The notes: generated from the sequence alone by a model not told the origin. Positions 1-6,817 are shown, numbered from the stretch's first letter. The stretch is DNA of 14,240 bases from Zoogloeaceae bacterium (GCA_015657735.1 SSSX01000859.1:1-14240), one strand, 5' to 3'. Made by a program: numbers and translations.

Positions 1-954
1 CATCAGGCCGTCGTAGGCGTGTCCGCCGAAGGTCGACACGTCGGACTTCCAGCGTTCCTTGTAAGCCTTGGTGTAGGCGGTGGCGACCGGCTTCTGCGGG
101 TCTTTGGCGTCGAGTTTGTCGGCCACCAGCAGCGCGGCGGCCGGCAGGCGGACGCCTTCGGCCGCGGGGCCGGCGAGCTTGATGAACTCCTCGGAGGCGA
201 CGCCGTGCGACTGGTAGAGCGGCAGCGTGATGCCGAGCTGCTTGTAATTCTTGGTGGCGATCGCCGGACCCTGGCCCAGACCGAACATGAACACGGCCTG
301 CACGCCGGCGGTGTTCTTGATCTTGGTGAGCTGCGGGCTCATGTCGGTGTCTTTCGGGCCGTAGGTTTCGTTGGCCACCAGCGACACGCCGTACTTGGCC
401 GCCACGCCTTCGGTTTCCTTCTTGCCGGACTGGCCGAAACCGGAGGTTTCGGACAGCAGCGCGACCTTCGAGATGCCGCGTGCCTTCATGTCCTCGAAGA
501 CTTTTTCGGCCGCCATGCGGTCGGTGTGCGGGGTCTTGAAGACGAACTTCTTGACTGGCTCGACAATCACCACCGCGCCGGCCAGCGACACGAAGGGCAC
601 GCCGGCCTTCTCGACCAGCGGCGTCATCGACATCGTCGACCCGGTGGTGGTGCCGCCGACGATCACGTCGACCTTGTCGTCGTCGATCAGGCGCTTGGCG
701 AAACTGTTGGCCTTGTTGGCGTCGCTGCCGTCGTCGTAGTGGACGAGCTGCAGCTGACGGCCGACCACGCCGCCTTTCCGGTTGATGTCCTCGATATACA
801 TCTGCAGCGTTTTCAGCTCGGGGTCGCCGAGGAAGGCGGCGGGGCCGGTGACCGACAGCACGGAGCCGATCCTGATCGGTTCGGCGGCGCCGGCGAAGCC
901 GGTGGCGACGGTCAGGGCCAGCGTGGCGAGGGCCCGAAGCGCATTTTTTTTCAT
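1..954 (-). CDS. Branched-chain amino acid-type ABC transporter substrate-binding protein (C-terminus cut by window)
   Basis: This is a periplasmic binding protein of the LivK/Peripla_BP_6 type, which captures a small solute and hands it to an ABC permease. The frame is open from ATG at 954 to the window edge, giving 318 codons of a family usually near 380 residues, so the C-terminus is missing. Residues 1-24 form a Sec signal peptide (MKKNALRALATLALTVATGF, then AGAA). The mature protein opens with EPIRIGSVLSVTGPAAFLGD, continues with GGVVGRQLQLVHYDDGSD, and has VDVIVGGTTTGSTMSM around residues 95-110, all typical of the family. GAGGAG lies about 8 bases upstream of the ATG. It is probably the last or a late gene of the leftward operon with DUF2783, the flavoprotein and the MBL protein, 71 bases after DUF2783. 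Members bind amino acids, aromatic acids, amides or urea, so the ligand cannot be named. Permease and ATPase genes would lie beyond the left edge. Confidence 0.95.
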   Translation of the reverse strand, partial: MKKNALRALATLALTVATGFAGAAEPIRIGSVLSVTGPAAFLGDPELKTLQMYIEDINRKGGVVGRQLQLVHYDDGSDANKANSFAKRLIDDDKVDVIVGGTTTGSTMSMTPLVEKAGVPFVSLAGAVVIVEPVKKFVFKTPHTDRMAAEKVFEDMKARGISKVALLSETSGFGQSGKKETEGVAAKYGVSLVANETYGPKDTDMSPQLTKIKNTAGVQAVFMFGLGQGPAIATKNYKQLGITLPLYQSHGVASEEFIKLAGPAAEGVRLPAAALLVADKLDAKDPQKPVATAYTKAYKERWKSDVSTFGGHAYDGLM

Positions 955-979
955 CGATGTGTCTCCTCTTTCATGAATG

Positions 980-1002
980 CGGCAGGCCCGCGGGGGCCGC
1001 CG
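980..1002 (-). other. Intercistronic hairpin before the binding-protein gene
   Basis: CGGC and GGCCC (980-989, with A984 bulged) pair with GGGCC and GCCG (994-1002) around a GCGG loop, a 9-bp GC-rich stem. It lies in the 71-base gap between the DUF2783 gene and the binding-protein gene. No T-run follows on either strand, so it is not a classical terminator. Similar hairpins elsewhere mark RNA processing or stabilise a downstream binding-protein message; that role here is inference. Confidence 0.4.
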
Positions 1003-1025
1003 TCGCTACGTGACGCGTGGCCTGC

Positions 1026-1250
1026 TCAGAGCCGGGCGCGGGCCAGCCGCATGGCTTCGCGGAGGACCGCCAGATCGCCGATATGGTTGGCGAGCAGGAG
1101 GATCAGCTTGGCGTTGACGAGATCGCTTTGCTCGTCGGAAAGATCACGGTGGGTCTCGATCAGCGCTTCGTAGAAATCGTCGCCGGGCGAGAAGGGGCGG
1201 AAGTAGCGCGTTCCGGCTTCGTGGAAGTTGGGTTGGAGCGTCAGCGGCAT
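1026..1250 (-). CDS. DUF2783 family small protein
   Basis: A 74-residue soluble, probably helical protein. It has a short N-terminal stretch (MPLTLQPNFHEAGTRYF), then DDFYEALIETHRDLSDEQSD and a C-terminal helix rich in Leu/Ala (VNAKLILLLANHIGDLAVL) ending RLARARL. From recall, the 'FYEAL...H..LS.EQS...NA.L.LLLANHIGD..VL' pattern matches DUF2783, a family of unknown function found next to FAD-dependent aromatic monooxygenases. The start at 1250 is supported by TGAGGAG, in which the TGA is the stop codon of the upstream flavoprotein gene. The 11-base gap and the shared stop/ribosome-binding site imply translational coupling. No signal peptide or membrane segment is visible. A role as accessory or stability partner of the monooxygenase is inference from gene order; no catalytic motif is seen. 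Confidence 0.82.
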   Translation of the reverse strand: MPLTLQPNFHEAGTRYFRPFSPGDDFYEALIETHRDLSDEQSDLVNAKLILLLANHIGDLAVLREAMRLARARL

Positions 1251-1261
1251 GGGCGTTCTCC

Positions 1262-2932
1262 TCAGCAATTGCAGGTGGCACGGGCCAGCGCCGCCTGCAG
1301 CGCGGCGGCGTCGAAGTTCCGCCAGCGCGCCGCGACGTGCTGGTCGGGGCGCAGCAGGTAGGTCGTGCCGGTTTGGCTGTCGTAGCGTTCGGCGTAGCGG
1401 CCCGCGCGGTCGACGAAGACGCGCAGGCCGGCGGGCGCCGGGCCGGCGACGGGCGCGACGAGGACCACCTCGACGGGAATCGGGGCTGCGGCGAGGGCCC
1501 TGAAGCGAGCGGCGGTCTCGCCATCGAGGCGCGCCGGATCGGCGACGTGGACCAGCGCCATGAAGCCGTTGCCGACGCGGTCGAGCAACCAGAAGTCGCT
1601 GCCGTCCTCGTGCATCGGTGCGTCGTCCATCGGCGCGCCGGGGATCATGTCGCCGGCGAAATCGGCGCTGTCGGGCGTGTTGAGCACCGATCCGGTGAGG
1701 AAGGTCGGAACTGACAGGCGGCCGGAATTGACCAGCGCGCGGGCGAAGGGGTTGTCGCGGGCCAGCTCGAGCACCGCGTTGCGGAAGGTGAGGGAAGTCT
1801 TCGTCTTCGGGGTGATGAAGTCGGTCGAGCGCGTCGAGTTCATGAGGTTCTCGTCCGCCGCGAACACCCGCTCGTCGGAATAGCTGTCGAGCAGCGTTGC
1901 CGGGGCCTGGCCGTCGATGACCAGCTTCAGTTTCCAGCACAGGTTGTCGGTGTCCTGAATGCCGGAGTTGGCGCCGCGGGCGCCGAACGGGGACACCTGA
2001 TGCGCCGCGTCGCCGACGAACAGCACGCGGTCGTGGCGGAAGCTGTGCATCCGGCGGCACTGGAAGGTGTACACGCTGACCCATTCGAGCTCGAACTCGC
2101 GTTCGTCGCCGAGCATGGCCTTGATGCGCGGGATGACGTTCTCGGGCTTCTTCTCTTCCTCGGGATCGGCGTCCCAGCCGAGCTGGAAATCGATCCGCCA
2201 GACGTTGTCGGCCTGGTGATGGAGGAGCACCGACTGGTTGCGGTGGAACGGCGGGTCGAACCAGAACCAGCGCTCGGGCGGGTAGTCGGCCTTCATCACG
2301 ACGTCGGCGATGAGGAAGCGGTCCTTGAAGATCTTGCCTTCGACGTCGAGGTGCAGCATCCGGCGGATGCCCGAACGGGCGCCGTCGGCGGCCACCAGCC
2401 AGTCGGCTTCGAGGGCGTAGATGCCGTCCGGGGTCTCGACCTGGAGGATCACCTTGTCGCCGTCCTGGGCCACCGACACGACCTTGTTCCGGAAGCGGAT
2501 GTCCAGCGCCGGCAGTTGCCGCGCCCGCGTGATCTCGAACTCCTCGAGGTAATACTGCTGGAGATTGACCATGCCCGGGCGCTTGTGGCCTTCCTGGGGG
2601 CGCAGGTTGAAGTTGTAGACCTCCTCCTCGCGGAAGAAGGTGCGCCCGACGTTCCAGCTGACGCCCTTGGTCACGCAGGGCTCGCCGAGCCCCAGGCGGT
2701 CGAGGATTTCGAGGGTCCGCTTGGCGTAGCAGACGCCGCGCGAGCCGACCGATACGGTGTCGTCGTCGTCGAGCAGCACGACCGGCTGGCCCGACTGCGC
2801 CAGATCGATCGCCGCTGCCAGGCCGACCGGGCCGGCGCCGACGATCACCACCGGATGGCGCTGCGTGCGGCCGGCGAGCTGTTCCGGCGCCGGCCGGTAT
2901 TCGAATTTCGGATAGCGGTAGGTACTGAGCAT
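1262..2932 (-). CDS. FAD-dependent aromatic-ring monooxygenase (MhpA/PHBH-like)
   Basis: A 556-residue group A flavoprotein hydroxylase, expected to use NAD(P)H and O2 to hydroxylate a phenolic or aromatic acid in the cytoplasm. Visible motifs are the dinucleotide-binding GAGPVG at residues 32-37 within VVIVGAGPVGLAAAIDLAQS, a DG motif (AADGARSGIR, 181-190), and the GD motif with the FAD ribityl contact (VGDAAHQVSPFGARGANSGI, 306-325). Residues about 430-550 look like the thioredoxin-like C-terminal domain of MhpA-type enzymes (TYLLRPDQHVAARW, 524-537). Length fits 3-(3-hydroxyphenyl)propionate hydroxylase relatives. ATG at 2932 follows GAGGAG. It sits 45 bases after the MBL gene and is coupled to DUF2783. 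The protein ends in Cys-Asn-Cys, which is unusual. The substrate is unknown; resorcinol-, hydroxybenzoate- or hydroxyphenyl-acid-type compounds are guesses from family and context. Confidence 0.9.
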   Translation of the reverse strand: MLSTYRYPKFEYRPAPEQLAGRTQRHPVVIVGAGPVGLAAAIDLAQSGQPVVLLDDDDTVSVGSRGVCYAKRTLEILDRLGLGEPCVTKGVSWNVGRTFFREEEVYNFNLRPQEGHKRPGMVNLQQYYLEEFEITRARQLPALDIRFRNKVVSVAQDGDKVILQVETPDGIYALEADWLVAADGARSGIRRMLHLDVEGKIFKDRFLIADVVMKADYPPERWFWFDPPFHRNQSVLLHHQADNVWRIDFQLGWDADPEEEKKPENVIPRIKAMLGDEREFELEWVSVYTFQCRRMHSFRHDRVLFVGDAAHQVSPFGARGANSGIQDTDNLCWKLKLVIDGQAPATLLDSYSDERVFAADENLMNSTRSTDFITPKTKTSLTFRNAVLELARDNPFARALVNSGRLSVPTFLTGSVLNTPDSADFAGDMIPGAPMDDAPMHEDGSDFWLLDRVGNGFMALVHVADPARLDGETAARFRALAAAPIPVEVVLVAPVAGPAPAGLRVFVDRAGRYAERYDSQTGTTYLLRPDQHVAARWRNFDAAALQAALARATCNC

Positions 2933-2977
2933 TTTGTCTCCTCGTTTGCCTCCTCTGCGGGAACGGCTTGCGGGTGG

Positions 2978-3949
2978 TCAGCCTTCGGCCTGCAGGCCGT
3001 GCCACATTTCCTTGTCGCGTTCGGCCGTCCAGATGCGGGGATGCTTGATTCCGCTCGCTTCATCATAGGCGCGGGTGACGTCGAAAGGCAGGCAGTGCTC
3101 GTAGATGAAGACCTGCCCGAACTTCGGGTCCATGAACTGGCGGGCGTGCGCCATGGCCTGCTTGAGGTTCATGCCGGCGGCGACCGCCTCGCGGGCGGCG
3201 GCCAGCAGCGTGGTCACGAAGTCGCGCGTGTAGGCCAGACCTTCGGCGACCCGTGCGGTGCCGATCAGCGCCGGGCCGCGGCCGGGCACCAGCTTCTCGG
3301 GCTCGAGCGCGGCGAGCGCATCGAGGGTCGCCGGCCACTCTTCGAGCTGCGCGTCGCCGGTGTAGCAGGCCGCGTCGGCCTCGACCAGATCGCCCGAGAA
3401 GACCACCTTTTCGGACGGCACCCAGACGATGGTGTCGCCCTTCGTGTGGCCGGCGCCGGGATGCATGATCCGGACCTCGAGGTTGTTGCCCATCCACAGG
3501 GTCATCGCGTCCTTGAACACCAGCGTCGGCCAGGTCAGGCCGGGCACCGACTCGAAATTCTCGAACAGGCGGGGGAAGCGTTCGTACTCCGACATCATGT
3601 CCTGCTGGCCGCGCTCGACGATCATCTCGTAGGTGCCCTGGCTGGCGATGATCTCCTGCATGCCCTCGGCCTTGTAGCCGGAAGCGCCCAGCACGCGCAC
3701 CGCGTGGTAGTGGGACAGCACGACATACTTGATCGGCTTGTCGGTCACCTTGCGGATCTCGGCGATCAGGCTCTGCGCCATCACCGGCGTGGCCAGCGCG
3801 TCGCAGATCAGCACGGCGTCGTCACCGATGATCACGCCGGTATTGGGATCGCCCTCGGCGGTGTAGGCCCAGCAGTGCTCGGAGAGCTGGGCGAAGGTCG
3901 TCTTCTTGGCTTCGAGATCGGCGACGGAAGCGAATTTCTTGTCGGTCAT
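2978..3949 (-). CDS. MBL-fold metallo-hydrolase-like protein with altered metal site
   Basis: A 323-residue metallo-beta-lactamase-fold protein without a signal peptide, so probably cytoplasmic. The first strand region is SEHCWAYTAEGDPNTGVIIG (23-42), followed by DDAVLICDALATPVMA. The usual HxHxDH motif reads HYHAVR (80-85): both first His are kept, but the Asp and third His are Val and Arg. GHTKGD (167-172) supplies the next His and SGD (185-187) the bridging Asp; the site where a final His is usual reads VPGRGP (221-226). This suggests loss of one of two metal positions, hence an atypical mononuclear or non-hydrolytic protein. ATG at 3949 follows AAGGAG. It is the first gene of the leftward operon, preceding the flavoprotein by 45 bases and diverging from the IclR gene. 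A hydrolase acting on a pathway intermediate is possible; the function is unproven. Confidence 0.88.
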   Translation of the reverse strand: MTDKKFASVADLEAKKTTFAQLSEHCWAYTAEGDPNTGVIIGDDAVLICDALATPVMAQSLIAEIRKVTDKPIKYVVLSHYHAVRVLGASGYKAEGMQEIIASQGTYEMIVERGQQDMMSEYERFPRLFENFESVPGLTWPTLVFKDAMTLWMGNNLEVRIMHPGAGHTKGDTIVWVPSEKVVFSGDLVEADAACYTGDAQLEEWPATLDALAALEPEKLVPGRGPALIGTARVAEGLAYTRDFVTTLLAAAREAVAAGMNLKQAMAHARQFMDPKFGQVFIYEHCLPFDVTRAYDEASGIKHPRIWTAERDKEMWHGLQAEG

Positions 3950-3978
3950 GGGGTGACTCCTTGGCGATGGATGAGCGC

Positions 3979-4007
3979 AGCTTAGTCGCGTTTTTGTTAA
4001 TGGTCAA
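3979..4007 (-). promoter_or_regulatory. Candidate promoter 1 for the MBL-monooxygenase operon
   Basis: On the minus strand TTGACC (4007-4002) lies 17 bases before TAAGCT (3984-3979). The -35 matches the sigma-70 consensus at five of six bases and the -10 at three of six. Transcription would begin near 3972, giving a leader of about 20 bases with AAGGAG before the ATG at 3949. It competes with the upstream TATAAT candidate; the sequence cannot decide between them. Confidence 0.35.
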
Positions 4008-4040
4008 TTGGTTTGTTAATAACGAATTATACGAAATTAT
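3993..4040. promoter_or_regulatory. Candidate IclR operator region with direct repeats
   Basis: TTTGTTAAT occurs twice (3993-4001 and 4012-4020), 19 bases apart and separated by GGTCAATTGG, which contains the palindrome CAATTG. The second copy opens the palindrome GTTAATAAC (4015-4023). A further near-repeat, ACGAATTAT / ACGAAATTAT, spans 4022-4040. This AT-rich block stands out from the surrounding GC-rich DNA. It overlaps the leftward promoter candidates and lies just upstream of the regulator promoter, which is the expected place for binding by the divergent IclR protein. Regulator binding is inference. Confidence 0.45.
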
Positions 4041-4054
4041 GAAACGGCTTCTTC
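4026..4054 (-). promoter_or_regulatory. Candidate promoter 2 for the MBL-monooxygenase operon
   Basis: A perfect TATAAT lies on the minus strand at 4031-4026. The -35 position 17 bases upstream (4054-4049) reads GAAGAA, which is a poor match. A strong -10 with a poor -35 would fit an activator-assisted promoter. Transcription would start near 4019 and give a leader of about 70 bases that contains the TTTGTTAAT repeats. Confidence 0.4.
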
Positions 4055-4055
4055 T

Positions 4056-4084
4056 TTGACAAATTGATGTCGCTCCGCTAACGT
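4056..4084 (+). promoter_or_regulatory. Sigma-70-type promoter of the IclR regulator gene
   Basis: A perfect -35 TTGACA (4056-4061) is followed after 17 bases by TAACGT (4079-4084), a three-of-six -10. The predicted start near 4091 leaves a leader of about 25 bases before the ATG at 4116. The repeat block at 3993-4040 ends 15 bases upstream of the -35. Confidence 0.6.
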
Positions 4085-4115
4085 CCGACCCCGTCCCCCT
4101 TGCCGAGAAGTTGTG

Positions 4116-4916
4116 ATGCATCCCGCCGAAGAAAAGGAACGCCGTGGTATCCAGTCGATCGAGGTCGGCGGAAAGATCCTCGTTGCGCTGGCCGATGCCA
4201 AGGCCCCGATGACCCTCAAGCAACTGGCCGAAGCGGCCGAGATGACGCCCGCCAAGGCCCATCCCTACCTGGTCAGCTATGGCAACCTGGGCCTGGTCAC
4301 GCAGGACCCCGTCTCCGGGCGCTACGGGCTCGGCGCGCTGGCGCTGCGCATGGGGCTGGCCTGCCTGCGCCAGCTCAATCCGGTCCGGCTGGCGATGAGC
4401 GCCGCGGTCACCCTCGGGCAGCGCATCCACCAGACCGTGGCGCTGTCGGTGTGGGGCAGCGGCGGGCCGACGGTGATCCATCTCGAAGAATCGAGCCACC
4501 CGATCCACATGAACCTGCGCGCCGGCACGCTGATGTCGATGTCGACGGCGACCGGCATGGTGTTCGGCGCCTACATGCCCGCCAAGACCATCCAGACCTT
4601 CGTCGCCCACTCGATGCGGCCCGACAATTACACCCACGTGGTCGGCGACTGCCTCGACTGGCAGGACTTGCAGGCCGGTTTTCAGGAGGTTCGGGAGCAC
4701 GGCATGGCGCGCGTCATCGGCCGGCCGATCCCCGGCGTCAGCGCGTTTGCGGCACCGGTCTTCGATCACGACGGCAACGTCGCGCTGGTCGTCACCACCC
4801 TCGGCCCGACCGGCGGTTTCGACAGCGACTGGAATTCCGAGAACGCGCGCATCCTGCGCGAAACGGCCAACGAGATTTCGGCCGGACTGGGGTTTTCGGC
4901 GAGCGGCGGGAAGTAG
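4116..4916 (+). CDS. IclR-family transcriptional regulator
   Basis: A 266-residue cytoplasmic regulator, the usual length for IclR proteins. Residues about 12-75 form the winged helix-turn-helix, with MTLKQLAEAAEMTPAKAHPY at 32-51 and the wing LGLVTQDPVSGRYGLG at 58-73. Residues about 85-265 form the effector-binding domain. The ATG at 4116 is preceded directly by an in-frame GTG (4113), so two starts are possible; GAGAAG (4104-4109) suits the ATG. The gene diverges from the MBL-monooxygenase-DUF2783-binding-protein operon, the normal arrangement for a local catabolic regulator. It probably binds the AT-rich repeats in the shared intergenic region, repressing or activating in response to the pathway substrate or an intermediate. 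The effector cannot be read from sequence. It does not appear to be part of the Moco operon, which has its own promoter after the stop codon. Confidence 0.93.
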   Translation: MHPAEEKERRGIQSIEVGGKILVALADAKAPMTLKQLAEAAEMTPAKAHPYLVSYGNLGLVTQDPVSGRYGLGALALRMGLACLRQLNPVRLAMSAAVTLGQRIHQTVALSVWGSGGPTVIHLEESSHPIHMNLRAGTLMSMSTATGMVFGAYMPAKTIQTFVAHSMRPDNYTHVVGDCLDWQDLQAGFQEVREHGMARVIGRPIPGVSAFAAPVFDHDGNVALVVTTLGPTGGFDSDWNSENARILRETANEISAGLGFSASGGK

Positions 4917-4932
4917 CCGCGCGGCGGCTTGG

Positions 4933-4938
4933 TACAAT
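4933..4938 (+). promoter_or_regulatory. Candidate -10 of the Moco operon
   Basis: TACAAT lies 17 bases after the IclR stop codon and about 39 bases before the ATG at 4977, in the context TTGGTACAATCGCGCC. No convincing -35 is seen at 16-18 bases upstream. Some read-through from the regulator gene is also possible. Confidence 0.45.
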
Positions 4939-4976
4939 CGCGCCTTCGACCGCCGGTCTTCCTTCCGATCCGCCCC

Positions 4977-6326
4977 ATGTCGCTCCGCGGCTCTTCCGAA
5001 AGCACTGCTGCCCTTCTCGTTGAACTGGCCAACGGCCACTGCGCCGACGCCGCCGAAGCCCTGAACGCCGGCTGCCAGTGTGTGTCGCTCGACCGGCAGG
5101 CCCTGCTTGCGGCGCTGGCGCGCGATCCGCGCGACGGGGCCTTGCAGGCGATGCTGGCCGAATCGCGGCCGCATCTGTTCGCCGACTCGATGGCCTTCGT
5201 GTCGGCCCGCCACGTCGAGCGCATGGCCGCGGTCGTCGCCGCCATCGAGCGGGTCGTCGCGCTGCCGGCCTGGCAGGAGGCGGTGCTGGCGTGGGCGCCC
5301 GAATCCGCCCGGCGGCCGGCGAAGGCGGCCGGGGTCTTCCTCGGCTACGATTTTCATCTCGCCGCCGACGGTCCGCAGCTCATCGAGATCAACACCAACG
5401 CCGGCGGCGGCCTGCTCAACGCCATCCTCGGCCGCGCCCAGCGGGCCTGCTGCGCCGAGGTGGCCGAGGCGATGGAGATCATGCAGGGCAGCGGCGCCGC
5501 CGATCTGGAGGACAGCTTCGTCGGCATGTTCCGCGCCGAATGGCAGGCCGAGCGCGGCGACGCGCCGCTGTGCAGCATCGCGATCGTCGACGAAGCGCCG
5601 CAGAGCCAGTATCTGCTGCCGGAGTTCCTGCTGTTCCAGCGTCTTTTCGAGCGCCACGGCATCGCCGCCCGCATCTGCGACCCGGCCGAGCTCGTGCATG
5701 GGCCGGCCGGCCTGAGTCTGCACGGTCAGCCGGTCGACCTGGTGTACAACCGCCTCACCGATTTTGCCTTCGACGCGCCAGCCAGCCGTCCGCTGCGCGA
5801 TGCCTGGCTGGCCGGTTCGGCGGTGATCACGCCGCATCCCCGCGCCCACGCGCTGTATGCCGACAAGCGCAACCTCGTGCTGCTGTCCGACCCGGCGGCG
5901 CTGCGCCGTCTGGGCGCCGACGAGGCGACGCTGGCCGTCGTCGCCGCCGGCGTGCCGCGCACCGAGGCCGTCGTCCGCGAGCGGGCCGACGATTTCTGGG
6001 CCCGCCGGCGCGGCCTGTTCTTCAAGCCGGCGACAGGATTCGGCAGCCGCGGCGCCTATCGCGGCGACAAGCTGACCCGCCGCGTGTTCGACGCAATCCT
6101 CGCTGGCGACTACATCGCCCAGGCCTTCGTGCCGCCTTCGGAGCGGCGCCTCGAAGTCGGGGGCGCGCCGGTCGATCTGAAGATGGATCTGCGCAACTAT
6201 GTTTACCGCGGCCAGGTGCAGCTCGTCACGGCGCGCCTGTACCGTGGCCAGACCACCAATTTCCGCACTCCGGGCGGCGGTTTCGCGCCGGTGCTGGCCG
6301 TGCCCTGCGGCGAGGAGGCGGCATGA
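4977..6326 (+). CDS. Uncharacterised protein resembling a circularly permuted ATP-grasp enzyme
   Basis: A 449-residue soluble protein with no signal peptide. Three blocks look like ATP-grasp parts: LIEINTNAGGG (135-145), resembling the Mg-binding E-x-N motif; a Lys plus glycine-rich loop FFKPATGFGSRGAYRG (348-363); and VDLKMDLRNYVYRG (399-412). In normal ATP-grasp enzymes the E-x-N motif follows the glycine-rich loop; here it precedes it by about 200 residues, which suggests a permuted fold. Other conserved-looking stretches are DLVYNRLTDF (254-263) and ITPHPRAHALYADKRN (284-299). ATG 4977 is chosen over an in-frame TTG at 4929 because the TTG lies upstream of the predicted transcript start; no clear ribosome-binding site is present. 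Its stop overlaps the mobB start by ATGA, so it is co-translated with Moco genes. If the fold is right, it would be an ATP-dependent carboxylate ligase; substrate and role are unknown. Confidence 0.85.
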   Translation: MSLRGSSESTAALLVELANGHCADAAEALNAGCQCVSLDRQALLAALARDPRDGALQAMLAESRPHLFADSMAFVSARHVERMAAVVAAIERVVALPAWQEAVLAWAPESARRPAKAAGVFLGYDFHLAADGPQLIEINTNAGGGLLNAILGRAQRACCAEVAEAMEIMQGSGAADLEDSFVGMFRAEWQAERGDAPLCSIAIVDEAPQSQYLLPEFLLFQRLFERHGIAARICDPAELVHGPAGLSLHGQPVDLVYNRLTDFAFDAPASRPLRDAWLAGSAVITPHPRAHALYADKRNLVLLSDPAALRRLGADEATLAVVAAGVPRTEAVVRERADDFWARRRGLFFKPATGFGSRGAYRGDKLTRRVFDAILAGDYIAQAFVPPSERRLEVGGAPVDLKMDLRNYVYRGQVQLVTARLYRGQTTNFRTPGGGFAPVLAVPCGEEAA

Positions 6327-6817
6327 AGGTTTTCGGCTTCGCCGGCTGGTCCGGTTCGGGCAAGACCACGCTGATCGAACGGCTCATCCCGCAGATCGCC
6401 GCCCGCGGCCTCAAGGTGTCGGTCATCAAGCACGCCCATCATGGGTTCGACGTGGACAAGCCGGGCAAGGATTCGTGGCGCCACCGCGAGGCCGGCGCCA
6501 GCGAAATCCTGCTCATCTCCGACGAGCGCTGGGTGCTGATGCACGAACTGCGCAACGAGCCCGAGCCCGATCTGGACGCCCAGCTGCGTCAGCTGTCGCC
6601 GTGCGACATCGTCCTCGTCGAAGGTTTCAAGGCGGTGCCGATTCCCAAGATCGAAGTCCATCGCCCGGCCCATGGCCGTCCGCTGCTCCATCCCGGCAAC
6701 CCGGCCATCGTCGCGGTGGCCACCGACGGGGCACTCGACACCGCTCTGCCTTGTCTCAATCTCAACGACCCTGCCGCCGTGGCCGGGTTCATCCTTCACC
6801 ACCAGGGTTTGATATGA
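6323..6817 (+). CDS. mobB: MobB, molybdopterin-guanine dinucleotide biosynthesis adaptor GTPase
   Basis: A 164-residue P-loop protein that assists attachment of GMP to molybdopterin (MobA does the transfer) and delivery of the cofactor to enzymes. Walker A is GWSGSGKT (8-15). The family signature KHAHHGFDVDKPGKDSWRHR (36-55) follows, then REAGA, and the acidic VEGFK (99-103) near the Walker B position. Length matches the family. Start ATG 6323 overlaps the previous stop (ATGA) and has GAGGAGG just upstream. Its own stop overlaps the moeA start in the same way. The partner mobA is not in the window. The assignment is secure; a dedicated role for the ATP-grasp-like neighbour is not established. 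Confidence 0.95.
   Translation: MKVFGFAGWSGSGKTTLIERLIPQIAARGLKVSVIKHAHHGFDVDKPGKDSWRHREAGASEILLISDERWVLMHELRNEPEPDLDAQLRQLSPCDIVLVEGFKAVPIPKIEVHRPAHGRPLLHPGNPAIVAVATDGALDTALPCLNLNDPAAVAGFILHHQGLI

Noticed and set aside
2000..3985. Long + strand open frame (about 660 codons) opposite the monooxygenase and MBL genes
   Set aside because: It is rich in Val/Gly/Asp/His/Arg text typical of the antisense of high-GC genes, has no recognisable domain, and lies wholly across two well-supported minus-strand genes.
4929..4976. TTG start at 4929 for the ATP-grasp-like protein
   Set aside because: It would place the start codon at or before the TACAAT -10 and the predicted transcript start; ATG 4977 is more plausible.
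3822..5849. Long minus-strand open frame (about 675 codons) opposite the IclR and ATP-grasp-like genes
   Set aside because: It crosses the divergent promoter region and two supported + strand genes. Its composition is that of a shadow frame.
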